A stretch of 64,000 bases of DNA from Taxillus chinensis (lineage: Eukaryota > Streptophyta > Magnoliopsida > Santalales > Loranthaceae): positions 310,001 to 374,000 of the forward strand of contig CM042092.1 in the NCBI GenBank assembly GCA_023512835.1, read 5' to 3'. The translations under genes and the position numbers were made by a program. Shown here piece by piece: positions 36,206 through 46,571 of this stretch. The first letter of the stretch is position 1, and each line of letters begins with the position of its first letter. The notes beneath the pieces were generated by a model, which made no database searches, was not told where the DNA came from, and was given only the letters and a program-made list of their open reading frames with translations.

Positions 36206-37303
36206 TGTAAAGACCCGTACTTGGGTGAGGTTGGAAGTTAGGCCCGGATAGAGTTTGAATATCTATTCGGCAGCGTGACCTCAACACGAGCATTGAGTTA
36301 TTATTATTATTTAATAAGGCGATTTTAATGCTAAGTTTATTATTAAATATTAAATTTATTAATTTTATTATTTAAATTATTTAAGTAGGTGAGTATTTAT
36401 AATAATGAATGTAATGATTATTATTATTATTATTACAATTGTTGTGTTGATTGTTGTTAAGGGATTATGGTGTCAGTATTTTAAATATTAGACTTTATTT
36501 TTATTAATATAATTATTTGGGATAAATTCTTATAATGAAGTATTATTATTGTTATCATTATTATTATTTTATTCATATTATTATTATTATAAAGGTAGTA
36601 TAAATAAAGGGAATTAGGGTAGAAGCCCTATTTTTCGCTGTGCACGCAGGCTTAGCAAGAGGAGCAGCGAAGTTTGAAGCAGACTGTCGAGTTGATCATT
36701 CGAGGCTATAATCAGGTGGATGGTTCATGGTTCTTGATTTCCTCGTATAGATTGAACGTGGATAGTATGGTTGGTGATTTGAATTATAGTTACATACATA
36801 TAATTACTACACGAAATAGGGCCTTCGTCTGGTGTTGCGTCATTAGTGTAGGGAGGAGATCGGGAGGCAGTGTCAGCAACCGTTGGAGCTTTCTCGTTTG
36901 CCACGCGGAGGAGGAGGCCGGTGACATCCCGTGCGACGGTGGCAGACGGTGTCCAGTGTGGCGGTCGCGCACCCTGCGCAGCCCGGTGCTCCGCCGTGGT
37001 CGGGAACGAAGCTGGGGGGGTGGCAGCGTCAGCGCTGCCCCAGAGAAACCGTCGGGCGAGGGAGGTGGAGTGAGGGTGGCACTGCAGCGCCAAGGGATGC
37101 TCCTGCACGTCGCGTCGTCCGAGGTAGGAGCAGATCAGCGCCCCTGGACGTTTGGAGAGAGGAGGAGGCGGCAGCTTCCATGCCGCCTCCCTTGAGACAC
37201 CGCTAACCCTAGTGGGCTGGCAAATCCATGCTGGGCCGGGTGCCCTTTTCCCCTTTCCCCAGCGTAAATAAATAAATAAATTATGTATACCTATAAATGA
37301 ATC

Positions 37304-37376
<73 letters not shown>

Positions 37377-38352
37377 TGATATTCTTCCTTTAAATTTGAT
37401 GATATGATAACGGATTGATTTCGTTTGGTTAAATTAATTTAACTGAAGTCGTTGAATTTACTGCTATAAGTCTGGTTATGATCGTCTGTGGCATTAATAT
37501 TATTGTTTGGCAATTTATATATCCTATAATGCCACGGAAAGGTTTCTGGTTTTGTCTTTTGATCACATGTGTGAATTTGATGGCGGAGCTGTTTGGGTAA
37601 CCGCAGGTCCCATACAGGGCTGGCATGAGGCTGTGGGTCCCCTATGTGGCTGGTAACCGAGGTCCCATATGTGGCAGGTGGTCCCTAGGGACACCACAGG
37701 TCCCACATATGGCCGTTTAGTAATGAATTAAATTCCAGATAGTTATTTACGGGAATTCGTTGATGATTGAGTGGTTCAATGTGAACCTTTAATAAATGGG
37801 TTGTGATGCAATAGATGTTATAATTTATGAATTTATGTAAGCTCACTGTGGGATAGTAGGACACTACACGGTCACAAACATATACTGAGCATTTAAACCT
37901 TTAGGTTTATGTAGTGGGGTATTGGAAATGGGGGCCACCTACTGGGCATACGTGCTCACCCTACTTTTCTATTTCCTACAGGTTGTAGGGGATAGCCGTT
38001 GGAGCCATAGCGGAGCAGGTCGGACCACATTATGTAGGATTTCTCTTATGGACTTTGTTTATTTTCTATTATTCATATGTCTTCCGGACAAGGGTCCGTG
38101 ACAGTTGTATTAACTTGGATAGCTGGACCTTGTTAATTAATGTTTTGGGGTGTTAATTGAATTCAGTAATACTGACCGCACTGATATAAATATTGGTTGA
38201 CTGCATCTTGTATTTGGATCACTTGTAAGTACAATGCTACCCCGTTGTAGTATTGTACAGGGTTGAATCAGTCACCAACCCCTTAACCCTGGAGTGGGCG
38301 TAGGGAAGTCGCGTTCCTAGTTCTATGGATTTCAGAATTTAGGGGCGTGACA
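36206..38352 (+). repeat. Solo LTR (Tekay-like) inside element D RT
   Basis: 2147 bp, starting TGTAAAGACCCG and ending GGGGCGTGACA. It splits the RT domain between DQPEGF and GKEHLVCKLKK. Flanking 5-mers are TTTAT (36201-36205) and TTCAT (38353-38357), one transition apart, consistent with an aged target duplication. It shares its ends and the CGGACAAGGGTCCGTG block with the other solo LTRs but is a different subfamily: it has a GC-rich segment (36890-37200) and a CA/TA microsatellite. Confidence 0.9.
37306..37370 (+). repeat. (CA)n(TA)n microsatellite
   Basis: About 20 CA repeats followed by about 12 TA repeats within the solo LTR. Confidence 0.95.
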
Positions 38353-39475
38353 TTCATAACCACAGGAAAGGAACATTTGGTGTGTAAATTAAAGAAATCA
38401 ATATATAGACTAAAACAAGCTTCCCGACAATGGTACCTTAAGTTTAATGATACCATTATGTCATATGGTTTTATAGAAAATACTGTTGATTGGTGTATCT
38501 ATATGAAGGTTAGTAGAAGTAAGTTTATTATATTAGTCCTATATGTTGATGATATCCTTCTTGCTACAAATGATATTGGTTTGTTACATGATATTAAAAG
38601 GTATCTCTCTAACAACTTTGCAATGAAAGATATGGGTGAGGCATCTTATGTGATAGGAATAGAAATATTCCGTGATAGATCACAAGGATTGTTAGGATTG
38701 TCTCAAAAGGCTTACATTGATAAAGTATTAGAGAGATTTAAAATAGAAAAGTGCTCGGCAGGGATAGTTCCAATTCAGAAAGGGGACAAATTTAGTGAGA
38801 TGCAATGTCCCAAAAATGATTTGGAACGAAAAGTAATGGAGTCTATTCCATATTTGTCAGTTGTTGGGAGCCTATTGTATGTCCAGACATGTACTCGACC
38901 AGACATCAGTTTTGCTGTTGGAATGTTAGGCCGATATCAAAGTAATCCTGGATCACATGCTCATATACAGGAAATCCAACCACCTTGAGGTGATTGGGTA
39001 TTCAGATTCAGATTATGCAGGTTGTATAGATTCAAGGAAGTCTACATTTGGTTATATGTTCCTATTAGCTGGAGGAGCAGTTTCATGGAAAAGTGGAAAG
39101 CAATCTACTATTGCTACTTCCACTATGGAGGCTGAATTCGTGGCATGCTTTGAGGCCATTATTCATGCATTATGGTTGAAGAAGTTTGTTTCAGGTTTAA
39201 ACATTATTGACAGTATAGCTAGACCGTTGAGACTTTATTGTGATAATTCTGCATCTGTTTTCTTTTCAAAGAATGACAAGTATTCTAAAGGTGCAAAACA
39301 CATGGATTTGAAATACTTGTCAGTTAAAGAAGAAGTGCAAAAATATAGAGTGTCAATTGAGCATATTGGTACTGATCTGATGATAGCAGATCCGTTAACT
39401 AAAAGATTACCACCCAAAACATTCATTGGCCATGTTGGAAGTATGAGTGTGATAGATAAATCTTTGTTGACATGA
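38353..39475 (+). pseudogene. Element D pol, second part: RT and RNase H
   Basis: RT resumes with LVCKLKKSIYRLKQASRQWY and has the catalytic YVDD (aspartates 38548-38553). A deletion plus frameshift near 38964 removes about 20 codons of the RT-RNase H connection, between YQSNPG and YRKSNHLEV. RNase H then reads GYSDSDYAGC, STMEAEFVA and KGAKHMDLKY, ending at a stop at 39473-39475, about 330 bases before the 3' LTR. Confidence 0.88.
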
Positions 39476-39795
39476 TATTCAGATGTGTAAATTTGGTTAT
39501 TAGCTTTTGACATTTGTGAATTCAATTAAAGTTATGTTTTAAATTATTTGTTTGTTACTCACATTATGTTGTATACATTATTATTTTAGTGAGATAACAA
39601 TAAATGCAGTTATTAAAGTATATCCCAATTAAGTTTATAAATTGAGTTGGTTTTGTGATACATGGAAGGAATCATATCGTTTGATGACTTGTGACCGCCA
39701 TGATCCAATCATTTCAATTTAATTATAGATGTCTTGATTGATTCAATGAAAGGTGCGCACTTAAAGTTGTTGAATTACCAAGTCTTGACATGAGC

Positions 39796-39807
39796 CAAGT
39801 GGGAGAT
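39796..39807 (+). promoter_or_regulatory. Polypurine tract of element D
   Basis: The purine-rich CAAGTGGGAGAT directly before the LTR start TGTAAGATT is the common form in plant copia elements. Confidence 0.85.
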
Positions 39808-40199
39808 TGTAAGATTATTATTTATTTTTAATAATCTATTTTGTGGCTCATGTAATTAAAAGGCATACATGCTATTAATGGACGCCATGTAATTAAAAGA
39901 CTATTTCTATATTAATGAAGGCCCAATATGATGGTTGTTGGACTGAATAGGAATTGGAAACAGTAGGGTTATATATATAGATGTATCCCTTCACTTTCGT
40001 TTCAATTAGGTTTTAACGCAACACAGAACAAGCGTGTGGCGGTAGTTCTTCTCCATCACAGAACGCCATTAGAAAGAAGTAGAAAGGTGATAAAATCAAT
40101 TCCTTTAATTCGTTCATGAATCCAAATACGCTTCGATTAAGATTATAGTTTCTATTAAATAATTATAGGCATGAACGATCCTGCAGAAAATTTCTAACA
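39808..40199 (+). repeat. 3' LTR of element D
   Basis: 392 bp, same ends as the 5' LTR. It differs by scattered, mostly transition changes, for example GGTCC/GGCTC and AACGTGCG/AACAAGCG. Confidence 0.92.
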
Positions 40200-40356
40200 T
40201 CCATGGTTTTGGTCAATTTTCCCGAGTAAGCAGGTTGGCATCTGACTATCTGAGCGATTGCTTTACTTGCAAGAATGGGATCAGGCTCAGTACCTGGGTT
40301 TTCTTTTAACTTTTTCGAGCAGTGGAAAGAAAGATCAATAATGATCACCACATGGC
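40200..40356 (-). other. Candidate exon of an unrecognised gene, cut by element D
   Basis: On the minus strand, a polypyrimidine tract and ATCTCAG acceptor at 40357-40360 precede an open block (HVVIIIDLSFHCSKKLKENPG, then EPDPILASKAIAQIVRC) that runs without a stop to the copia LTR at 40199. The block has clear protein-like composition. Removing the element plus one 5-bp target copy joins it in frame to 31697. No known family was recognised. If real, the gene has lost function in this copy. Confidence 0.4.
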
Positions 40357-40717
40357 CTGAGATTAGTCAAAAAAATTGTTTGTAACTTTACCCACAAGTA
40401 AGAAAACGAAAAGGCTTCAGATTTTGGTATCAAATCCATAAAAAGGAACAAAAGAGCCCAGACAAATTAATTAGCTACTGGTGTGAAGCCTTCCTCCTAA
40501 AGCCATCGTTCATGGAATCACTCGGCCCTTAAGCAACCTTTGCACCAAGCGATTCTGCAAACTATTCCCTCCTCCTTGTCGACCTTCTGTTTACGGCGTG
40601 AAATTCAATAGCCCATTTCCTCCTCTTCATCAACATATATGCTAATGAACCTGCCCCACTTTATTATACAATTTGCAGACACAATCGATATCGTTCGTTC
40701 TCATATTAGTGCTGCTA

Positions 40718-41711
40718 ATGCCAGTCACACATGAGGATCTAGCCCCGAGCCGCCGAAGTGGCGAGTTGGGAAGCAAACTGGGAGTCATTATAATGATCTT
40801 AACTATTCTCAGCGGCCTCGCCTGCTTCATCCTCTGCCTCTTCGCCGAAGCCACTCGCTCTGAGGTACGTAATTTCTTATAGCTCCTGGCATGCCAATAT
40901 ATTATACAAAGTCAAAGAAATGATGCTAATATAAAGAGGTGCGTGTGTGTTTTGTTCATATAAAGGCCTCGTGGTTGGATAGCAACCGGGCTAAGGGACA
41001 TGGAAATGGGGGATGCGTGTACAGTGGCAGCGGGAAAGTGCCGCTGTTATGCGCGGCCTGTGCGTTCTTGATTCTAGCGGCGGCGATGGTGGCGGAACAC
41101 ACCTATCTGTTGGTGGTGATCATCAAATCTCCACCCCCGACGATACTTACTTTTGATCCCAACTCAGTTCTTGCCATTTGCTTCACCTGGCAAGCCGGTT
41201 TCTTTTTTGTGGCAAATTGGTCAGAACTCGAAAGACAACTTTTTGTTTTCTCCTTCTTCTTTTTTTGGCAGGGGAGGGTGGGGGGGGAGTTAGTTACATA
41301 TTACAGCCAAAATTAAATTTGATTTGGTGTTGGTCGGGTACGACGGACAGGGTGTGCTTTGCAGTTGGAGAGTTCCTGCTATTGTTCGGAGTGAGCGTGG
41401 AGTCGGGACATCTAAGGGAATGGTGGACGCCAAAATCGAGCTGCCTGGTCGCTCCACGGGGGCTGTTCTCCGCCGCCGGAATCCTCGGGTTGGCCACCGT
41501 TTTCTTCTCGAGTGGCCTGTCCTTGACGGCGTGGCGCGGGCTGAGGCTGTTTCGGGAACAGGAAAGCGTGCGGCGGGAGGTGCTGGCCACCTCCGTCCTT
41601 TACGCATCGCCGCCGTTGTCGCCTCCGCCGAGGAACGGGAATCCCACGTCGGGTAGACAACATCAGAACGAGCAGCCGCGCAGCCTCGTCAAGCAATCCA
41701 ATTTGGTGTGA
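40718..41711 (+). CDS. DUF1218-type four-pass membrane protein, 3 exons
   Basis: Exons 40718-40864, 40966-41219 and 41351-41711 join to 253 codons plus stop. Introns of 101 and 131 bp have GT-AG borders (GAG|GTACGT...AAAG|GCC; TTG|GTCAGA...ACAG|GGT), and the joined reading is uninterrupted. The product has four hydrophobic segments (about residues 22-42, 75-103, 118-150 and 168-190) and EATRSEASW plus SAAGILGLATVFF text that I associate with plant DUF1218 proteins, a family that includes cell-wall and vein-patterning membrane proteins. The exact role is unknown. The start is uncertain: ATG 40718 is the first in-frame Met, but a CAG at 40676-40678 could be an acceptor for an upstream exon. The tail is Ser/Pro-rich and polar, probably cytosolic. 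Confidence 0.8.
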
Positions 41712-42131
41712 AAAAATATGTTTTATTTCTTTTCTTTTCTGTTTTGTGTTATATGTGTGTGTGTGTGTGTTTGTGTGAGACAGAGAGAAATAGAGAGCGC
41801 GCGCATTCTTTTTCCTCATTGAACATGGATTGCCATTTTTCTGTTTGGACAGGAGTAGATTAATGAAAAGAAAACAAGTTCAGCACTGGGCTCACCGATA
41901 GCTAATATGAGATAAACCAATGTATATCGAACAAAGTTTGACTTGCAAATTAATAACATGCACTTCATATTCATATTCATTAAAAATGCACTTCATATTC
42001 TTTCAAGTTTGACTTGCAAATTAATAACATGCACTTCATATAAAGGCCTCGTGGTATGGAAAGCCAGCAAGCCAACCGCGATCAAATTGAAAGAAATATT
42101 AAAATTAAAGTGAATGCAATAAATAAATAAT
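41712..42131. other. Gene 3' flank with short duplicated segments
   Basis: A GT/TG microsatellite is at 41753-41772. A 36-base segment (GTTTGACTTGCAAATTAATA onward) occurs at 41935-41970 and 42006-42041. The second copy runs into TTCATATAAAGGCCTCGTGG (42035-42054), identical to the intron 1/exon 2 border at 40955-40974. The stretch ends with the target duplication of the MULE. Confidence 0.8.
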
Positions 42132-42190
42132 AAAAAGTCTAAATGCAACCGCGGTTGCGTCCTCGCCGCGCACCCGTCTGACGTGGCCAA
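42132..42190 (+). repeat. Left terminal inverted repeat of the MULE
   Basis: Starts AAAAAGTCTAAATGCAACCG and ends GTCTGACGTGGCC. It pairs with 49367-49426 with one short gap and several mismatches. Confidence 0.85.
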
Positions 42191-42449
42191 TTTCAGCTCA
42201 GCAAGTTAAAAAGAAGATGGTTTCCCCAATTTATTAATTTCCAACCGAAGGTGAGTATCGACGAATGTGAGACGGCTCGCATAGCTCCATTCCATCTCCG
42301 ACGGTCGCAGCTGAGGAAGCAATTGCAGATCTGTCAGGTTTTTGATTTTACATCTTCAATTATGGATTTAATTGATTAGGGTTTGATAATTCTTCCCTCA
42401 TAGTTTCTTGTTTGCGAAAATAATGAGAAATTAGGTTGAATTTCAAGAG

Positions 42450-42780
42450 AGGTCTCGAGCTAGTCTCCAGCTGAGAGACCTGCTCGAGACTAGCTCGAGT
42501 CCTGCTCGAGCAATGTCTTGATCAGGTCTCGAACTAGTCTCTCAGCTCGAGACATGCTCGAGACATTGCTCGGGCAAAGCTCGAGCATGGTCTCTCAGCT
42601 GGAGACTAGCTCGAGACATGCTCGAGACATTGCTCGGGCAAAGCTCGAGCATGGCTCGAGCTAGTCTCGAGCTGATAGACTAGCTCGAGTCCTGCTCGAG
42701 ACATTGCTCGAGCAGGACTCAAGCATGGCTCAAGCTAGTCTCAATCAAGTCTCTCAGCTCGAGACTAGCTCGAGCAAGGC
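42450..42780. repeat. Left CTCGAG array
   Basis: By eye, 17 copies of the palindrome CTCGAG occur in about 325 bp (42453-42775), mostly as TGCTCGAGAC, TAGCTCGAG and AAGCTCGAGC. Blocks such as CTCGAGACATTGCTCGGGCA recur. It lies between the left TIR and the transposase start codon (42904), so it covers the likely promoter. Confidence 0.9.
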
Positions 42781-42903
42781 ATGGGACTTTGCTCGAACAA
42801 ACCAAGTTTGAATGTCGGAATTTACTTTTATTTTTACGATTAGTTTTGATGTTATTTATCCAATTGAATAATATATTGACAATGGAATTTTTGTTATTTC
42901 AGC

Positions 42904-45672
42904 ATGACAAACGACAAAGAACAAGCATGTACAGTAGATGAAGAATGCATGGAGGATAGACAAAATATACCGAATGGTAGTCCGGAGATATCGCAGAATG
43001 TTATAGTGGAGAATGACGATATGGTTGAGGAGCCCATAAAGGGGATGGAATTTAATGCATTTGAAGAATTACTAAGTTATTATAAACAATATGGGAAGAA
43101 ATGTGGCTTTGGGGTGATGACAAAAAGGACTGAGAAGGGAGAAGATGACGCGATTAGATATGTCACCCTTGCTTGTGCTCGGGGTGGGAAAGCTCGAAAT
43201 AGGACTTCCAATGTGGCTAACCCACGTCCAACAGGGAAGACAGAGTGTAAGGCTAAGATTAATGCCTTAAGAATTGATGGAAAGCTTCGGTTGACTACAG
43301 TTCATAACATCCACAATCATGGCCTTAGTCCGAAGAAATCTCGCTACTTTCGATGTAATAGAGAAGTGAGTGAGCCAATAAAAAGAATCTTGGATACAAA
43401 TGACTTGGCTGGCATCCGAATGAATAAGAACTTTGGATCTCTTGTTGTTGGTGCTGGTGGATTTGAGAATCTTCCTTTTTTGGAAAAGGATTGTCGTAAT
43501 TATATCAATAAGGAAAGACATCTGAGACTTGGTGTAGGTGGTGCTAGCGCACTTAGAAACTATTTTTCACGGATGCAGTATAAAAATCCTGGATTCTTTG
43601 CGTTGATGGATTTAGATGAGGACGGGAGGTTAAGGAATGTATTTTGGGCAGACCCTCGTAGTAGAGCAGCCTACCAATATTTTGGTGATGTTGTCACATT
43701 CGACACAACTTACCTGACAAATAGGTATGGGATGCCGTTTGCACCATTTGTTGGTGTCAACCACCATGGGCAATCAATTTTGCTAGGAACAGGTTTGATA
43801 TCTAGTGAGGACACTGAGACCTTTGTGTGGTTATTTCAGACTTGGTTGCAGTGTATGGATGGTATAGCTCCGAAAGCCATTATCACTGATCAGGATAGAG
43901 CAATGAAAAATGCAATTGCTATTGTTTTCCCAGAGACCAAACACAGATTTTGTCTATGGCATATAATGAAGAAAGTTCCAGAGAAACTCAGCTCATATGG
44001 TTCATACAAAGCAGGGATGAAAAATGAATTGATGAGATGTGTGTATAACAGCCAGAGTGTTGAAGAGTTTGAGAAGTCTTGGATTCAATTGATTGCCACT
44101 TATAACTTAGAAGAGAATGCATGGTTGAAAAGCCTATACACTAATCGTTTGTATTGGGTTCCAGCATATTTAAAAGATGCATTTTGGGATGGAATGAGTA
44201 CTACCCAGCGGAGTGAGAGCATGAATGCATTTTTTGATGGTTATGTTCATGCTAATACAAACTTGAAAGAGTTCGTTGACCAGTTTGATAACGCTTTGAA
44301 AAAAAAATTGAGAAGGAAATTGCTGCAGACTTTTACTCATTTACTACCATGATTCCTTGTATATCTAGATCACCAATCGAGAAGAGATTCCAGGAGTTGT
44401 ACACACATGCAAAATTCAAAGAAGTTCAAAAGCAATTCACTGGCATGATTGATTTGAATCCAAAGTTACATCAGTGTGATGGTGCGATACAGACCTATCT
44501 CATTCATGACGAAGTTAGTTTTGAAGATTTTAGTAAGGTAGTGACATTTTTGGTGAATTTTAATGAGGTCGATGCAACTGCAAAGTGTTCTTGTGGATTG
44601 TTTGAGACGAGGGGAATCTTGTGTCGTCACATTTTTGTCGTTTATAGATGTAACGAGATTAAAGAATTGCCAGATAAATACATTTTGCATCGATGGAGGA
44701 AGGATATTAAAAGATGATACAGATTAATTCATATGAGCTATGATGCAGCCGAACAACATCCAGATTGTAATAGATATTCTGAATTATTACATATCTATTA
44801 TCAGATGATTACTCGTGCGGCAGGTAGTACAGAGCATACTCAGGATGCCAAATGTAAGTTGCATGCAATGATCAATTTGTATGATGCCAGCCAAGAACTC
44901 CCACCAATGCCACAAACAGTTTCGAATGTATGTCATACGGAAAATGACATACAGAGTCCACATCTCGTGCGAGGGAAAGGTAGACCGGCATCTTCACGTA
45001 GAGCATCAAGGATGGAGGTGGAAATGCGCAAAGTTAGGGCAAAATCAAAGAAAACAGCATCGAAGGGGAAACATGTAGAGGTATGCCCAAGGTTATATTG
45101 TGTTGTCGTGTGTTTTACTGTGTTCTAATGTGTTTCTTGATTATTAGTTGGATGGAGCAGACAAACCAGCTGTGGCCAGGGTTTTATTCCCTAATACTAA
45201 CATGGATATGCACAATATTGACACTACCAGATCCCAACCTGGCGAGACCTTCATTCACTGTCAAGAAAGTGTAAGTTCGTACATTTAATATATATGAATA
45301 TCTACTATGTTGTTCTCATCGTTTGCTTTTATTGTAGATATCCTCGTACAGTCCCCATGTCGCAAGCAGTCCTTGGTGTGCACCCATACCATCTCAAACG
45401 TCACAGTCATATGAGGCAAGCGCATTAAATTTAACTTTCCATAAAGTTTGATTTTCCCACACTAACGTGATTCTCATTCTTTCCGCTATGTGTAGATATC
45501 CTCTCACACTCCCCATGTCGCTAGCAGTCCCTGTTGTGCACCCATACTATCTCCGCATGTGCCTGTTAGTAATGATTTCAACCATCCAATGGAGGCGACG
45601 CCTCACCATATGACTCAACCATTCCAAAGCTTTTCAGAACTTTTACATCAAACTCATCGCAATGCGTTGTGA
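42904..45672 (+). pseudogene. MULE transposase, FAR1-like (mudrA type), 4 exons
   Basis: The product should bind TIRs and cut DNA in the nucleus. Exon 1 (42904-45080) encodes a FAR1-type DNA-binding region (about residues 60-150, with GKTECKAKI and HNIHNHGLSP), a MULE transposase core with Asp267 (FDTTY), Asp329 (TDQDRAM), C-x2-H (FCLWH) and probable Glu438 (RSESM), and a SWIM zinc finger (CSCGLFETRGILCRH, about 44585-44630). Exons 2-4 (45148-45270, 45338-45415, 45496-45672) add a Pro/Ser-rich tail; total about 850 aa. Two lesions: a run of nine A (44299-44307) is one base short of the frame, and a TGA at 44715-44717 stands where relatives have Arg. Exons 3 and 4 begin with near-identical text (ISS.(S/T)PHVASSP). 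The intron after exon 3 appears to use a GC donor (GAG|GCAAGC). Confidence 0.85.
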
Positions 45673-45825
45673 ATAGGCAATAGGATTCTGTACTAATATA
45701 TGATGTTAGATTCACATATTATTGTGTCATGGTCATTTTGAGGCATGACACCATTCTCTATTTGTGAAATAGGTTAAAATGTTGTTGCAACCAGAGACAA
45801 AATAAATGCCAGGAAAGGAAGTAGT

Positions 45826-46335
45826 GCTCGAGCCATGTTCTCGAGTCTAAGGGCAGTGATCTGGTCAAAAAAGAAGGAAAAAACAAAGAAAACATAGTCA
45901 AAAAAAGATGACCCATAAAATAAATAGATCTAACTACCTCTAATTCCATCCTAAGAGGAGTGATCTAGTGACCTCTACCACCATGAGTTTTCTCCACAAC
46001 TTTAAGGGCAGCCTGCAAGCAATTAGCTGTATATCAAGTAAATACAAACTAACACATTGCATGACACAACATTTTGAGGCGACGTGTCGAGCATAGGCGC
46101 GAGCACAAGCATGGAGCAACGTCTCGAGCACGTCTCGAGCGGAGATGTGCTCGAGACTAAGATTGAGCGTACGCTCGAGCAAGTTTCGAGCAAAGTATCG
46201 AGCACGTCTCAGCTTGAGCCGTGCTCAATACTTTGCTCGAGCGTAGGCTCGAGCAACTCTCGAGCTGAGAGACATGCTCGAGACATAGCTCGAGTGCAGT
46301 CTCGAGCTTAGTGTCGAGCACTTCTCGAGCATGAA
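45826..46335. repeat. Central CTCGAG array between the two gene ends
   Basis: Two CTCGAG sites at 45826-45846 and eleven between 46120 and 46330, with many near copies (TTTCGAGCA, GTCGAGCA). It sits between the 3' ends of the convergent genes. Open frames on both strands here are by-products of the repeat. Confidence 0.88.
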
Positions 46336-46571
46336 GCAAACAATACAATGGCAACAATAACAAAAAAATAACAATAACCTAACCTGTCATATATACACGG
46401 CAAGTGCCTTGTCTAACAACGAAGGAATATCTAAATGTCATATATACACTGTCATCTATACACTGCAAGGAAAAATTATATATTAAGTCAGTATTAATAA
46501 TAATAATCATAACAACAATAAAAAAAACACGAATAACCTAACCTGACATATATACACTGCAAGTGCCTTCA
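46336..46571. repeat. Short duplication near the protease gene 3' end
   Basis: ACCTAACCTGWCATATATACAC plus GGCAAGTGCCTT-like text occurs at 46377-46412 and again at 46537-46572, about 160 bp apart. The second copy overlaps the last codons of the protease gene. Confidence 0.75.

Larger units (their letters stand above)
31703..40199 (+). mobile_element. Element D: Ty1/copia retrotransposon, interrupted by a solo LTR
   Basis: LTRs at 31703-32095 and 39808-40199 start TGTAAGATTATTA and end TTTCTAACA. An initiator tRNA-Met primer site and a CAAGTGGGAGAT purine tract are in place. The coding order gag, protease, integrase, RT, RNase H is Ty1/copia. The two LTRs differ at roughly 25 of 393 positions by eye, so the insertion is not recent. 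The 5-mers outside (TCCCA and TCCAT) agree at only three positions; a decayed duplication is possible. It seems to lie in an exon of a minus-strand gene. Confidence 0.92.

Noticed and set aside
36674..37342. Overlapping open frames of 173-205 codons in the solo LTR at 36206
   Set aside because: They lie in a GC-rich stretch plus CA repeat inside an LTR, overlap on both strands and have no known motif.
31698..40204. A perfect 5-bp target duplication for the copia element
   Set aside because: The flanking 5-mers are TCCCA and TCCAT, matching at only three of five positions; kept only as a possibility.
41290..41819. Several Arg/Pro-rich open frames antisense to the DUF1218 gene
   Set aside because: Shadows of the GC-rich last exon.
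42450..42780. Origin of replication or centromeric satellite
   Set aside because: The array lies wholly inside a transposon with defined ends and is only 330 bp long.
46084..46363. Open frames on both strands in the central CTCGAG array
   Set aside because: Produced by palindromic repeats; open in several frames at once and without domains.
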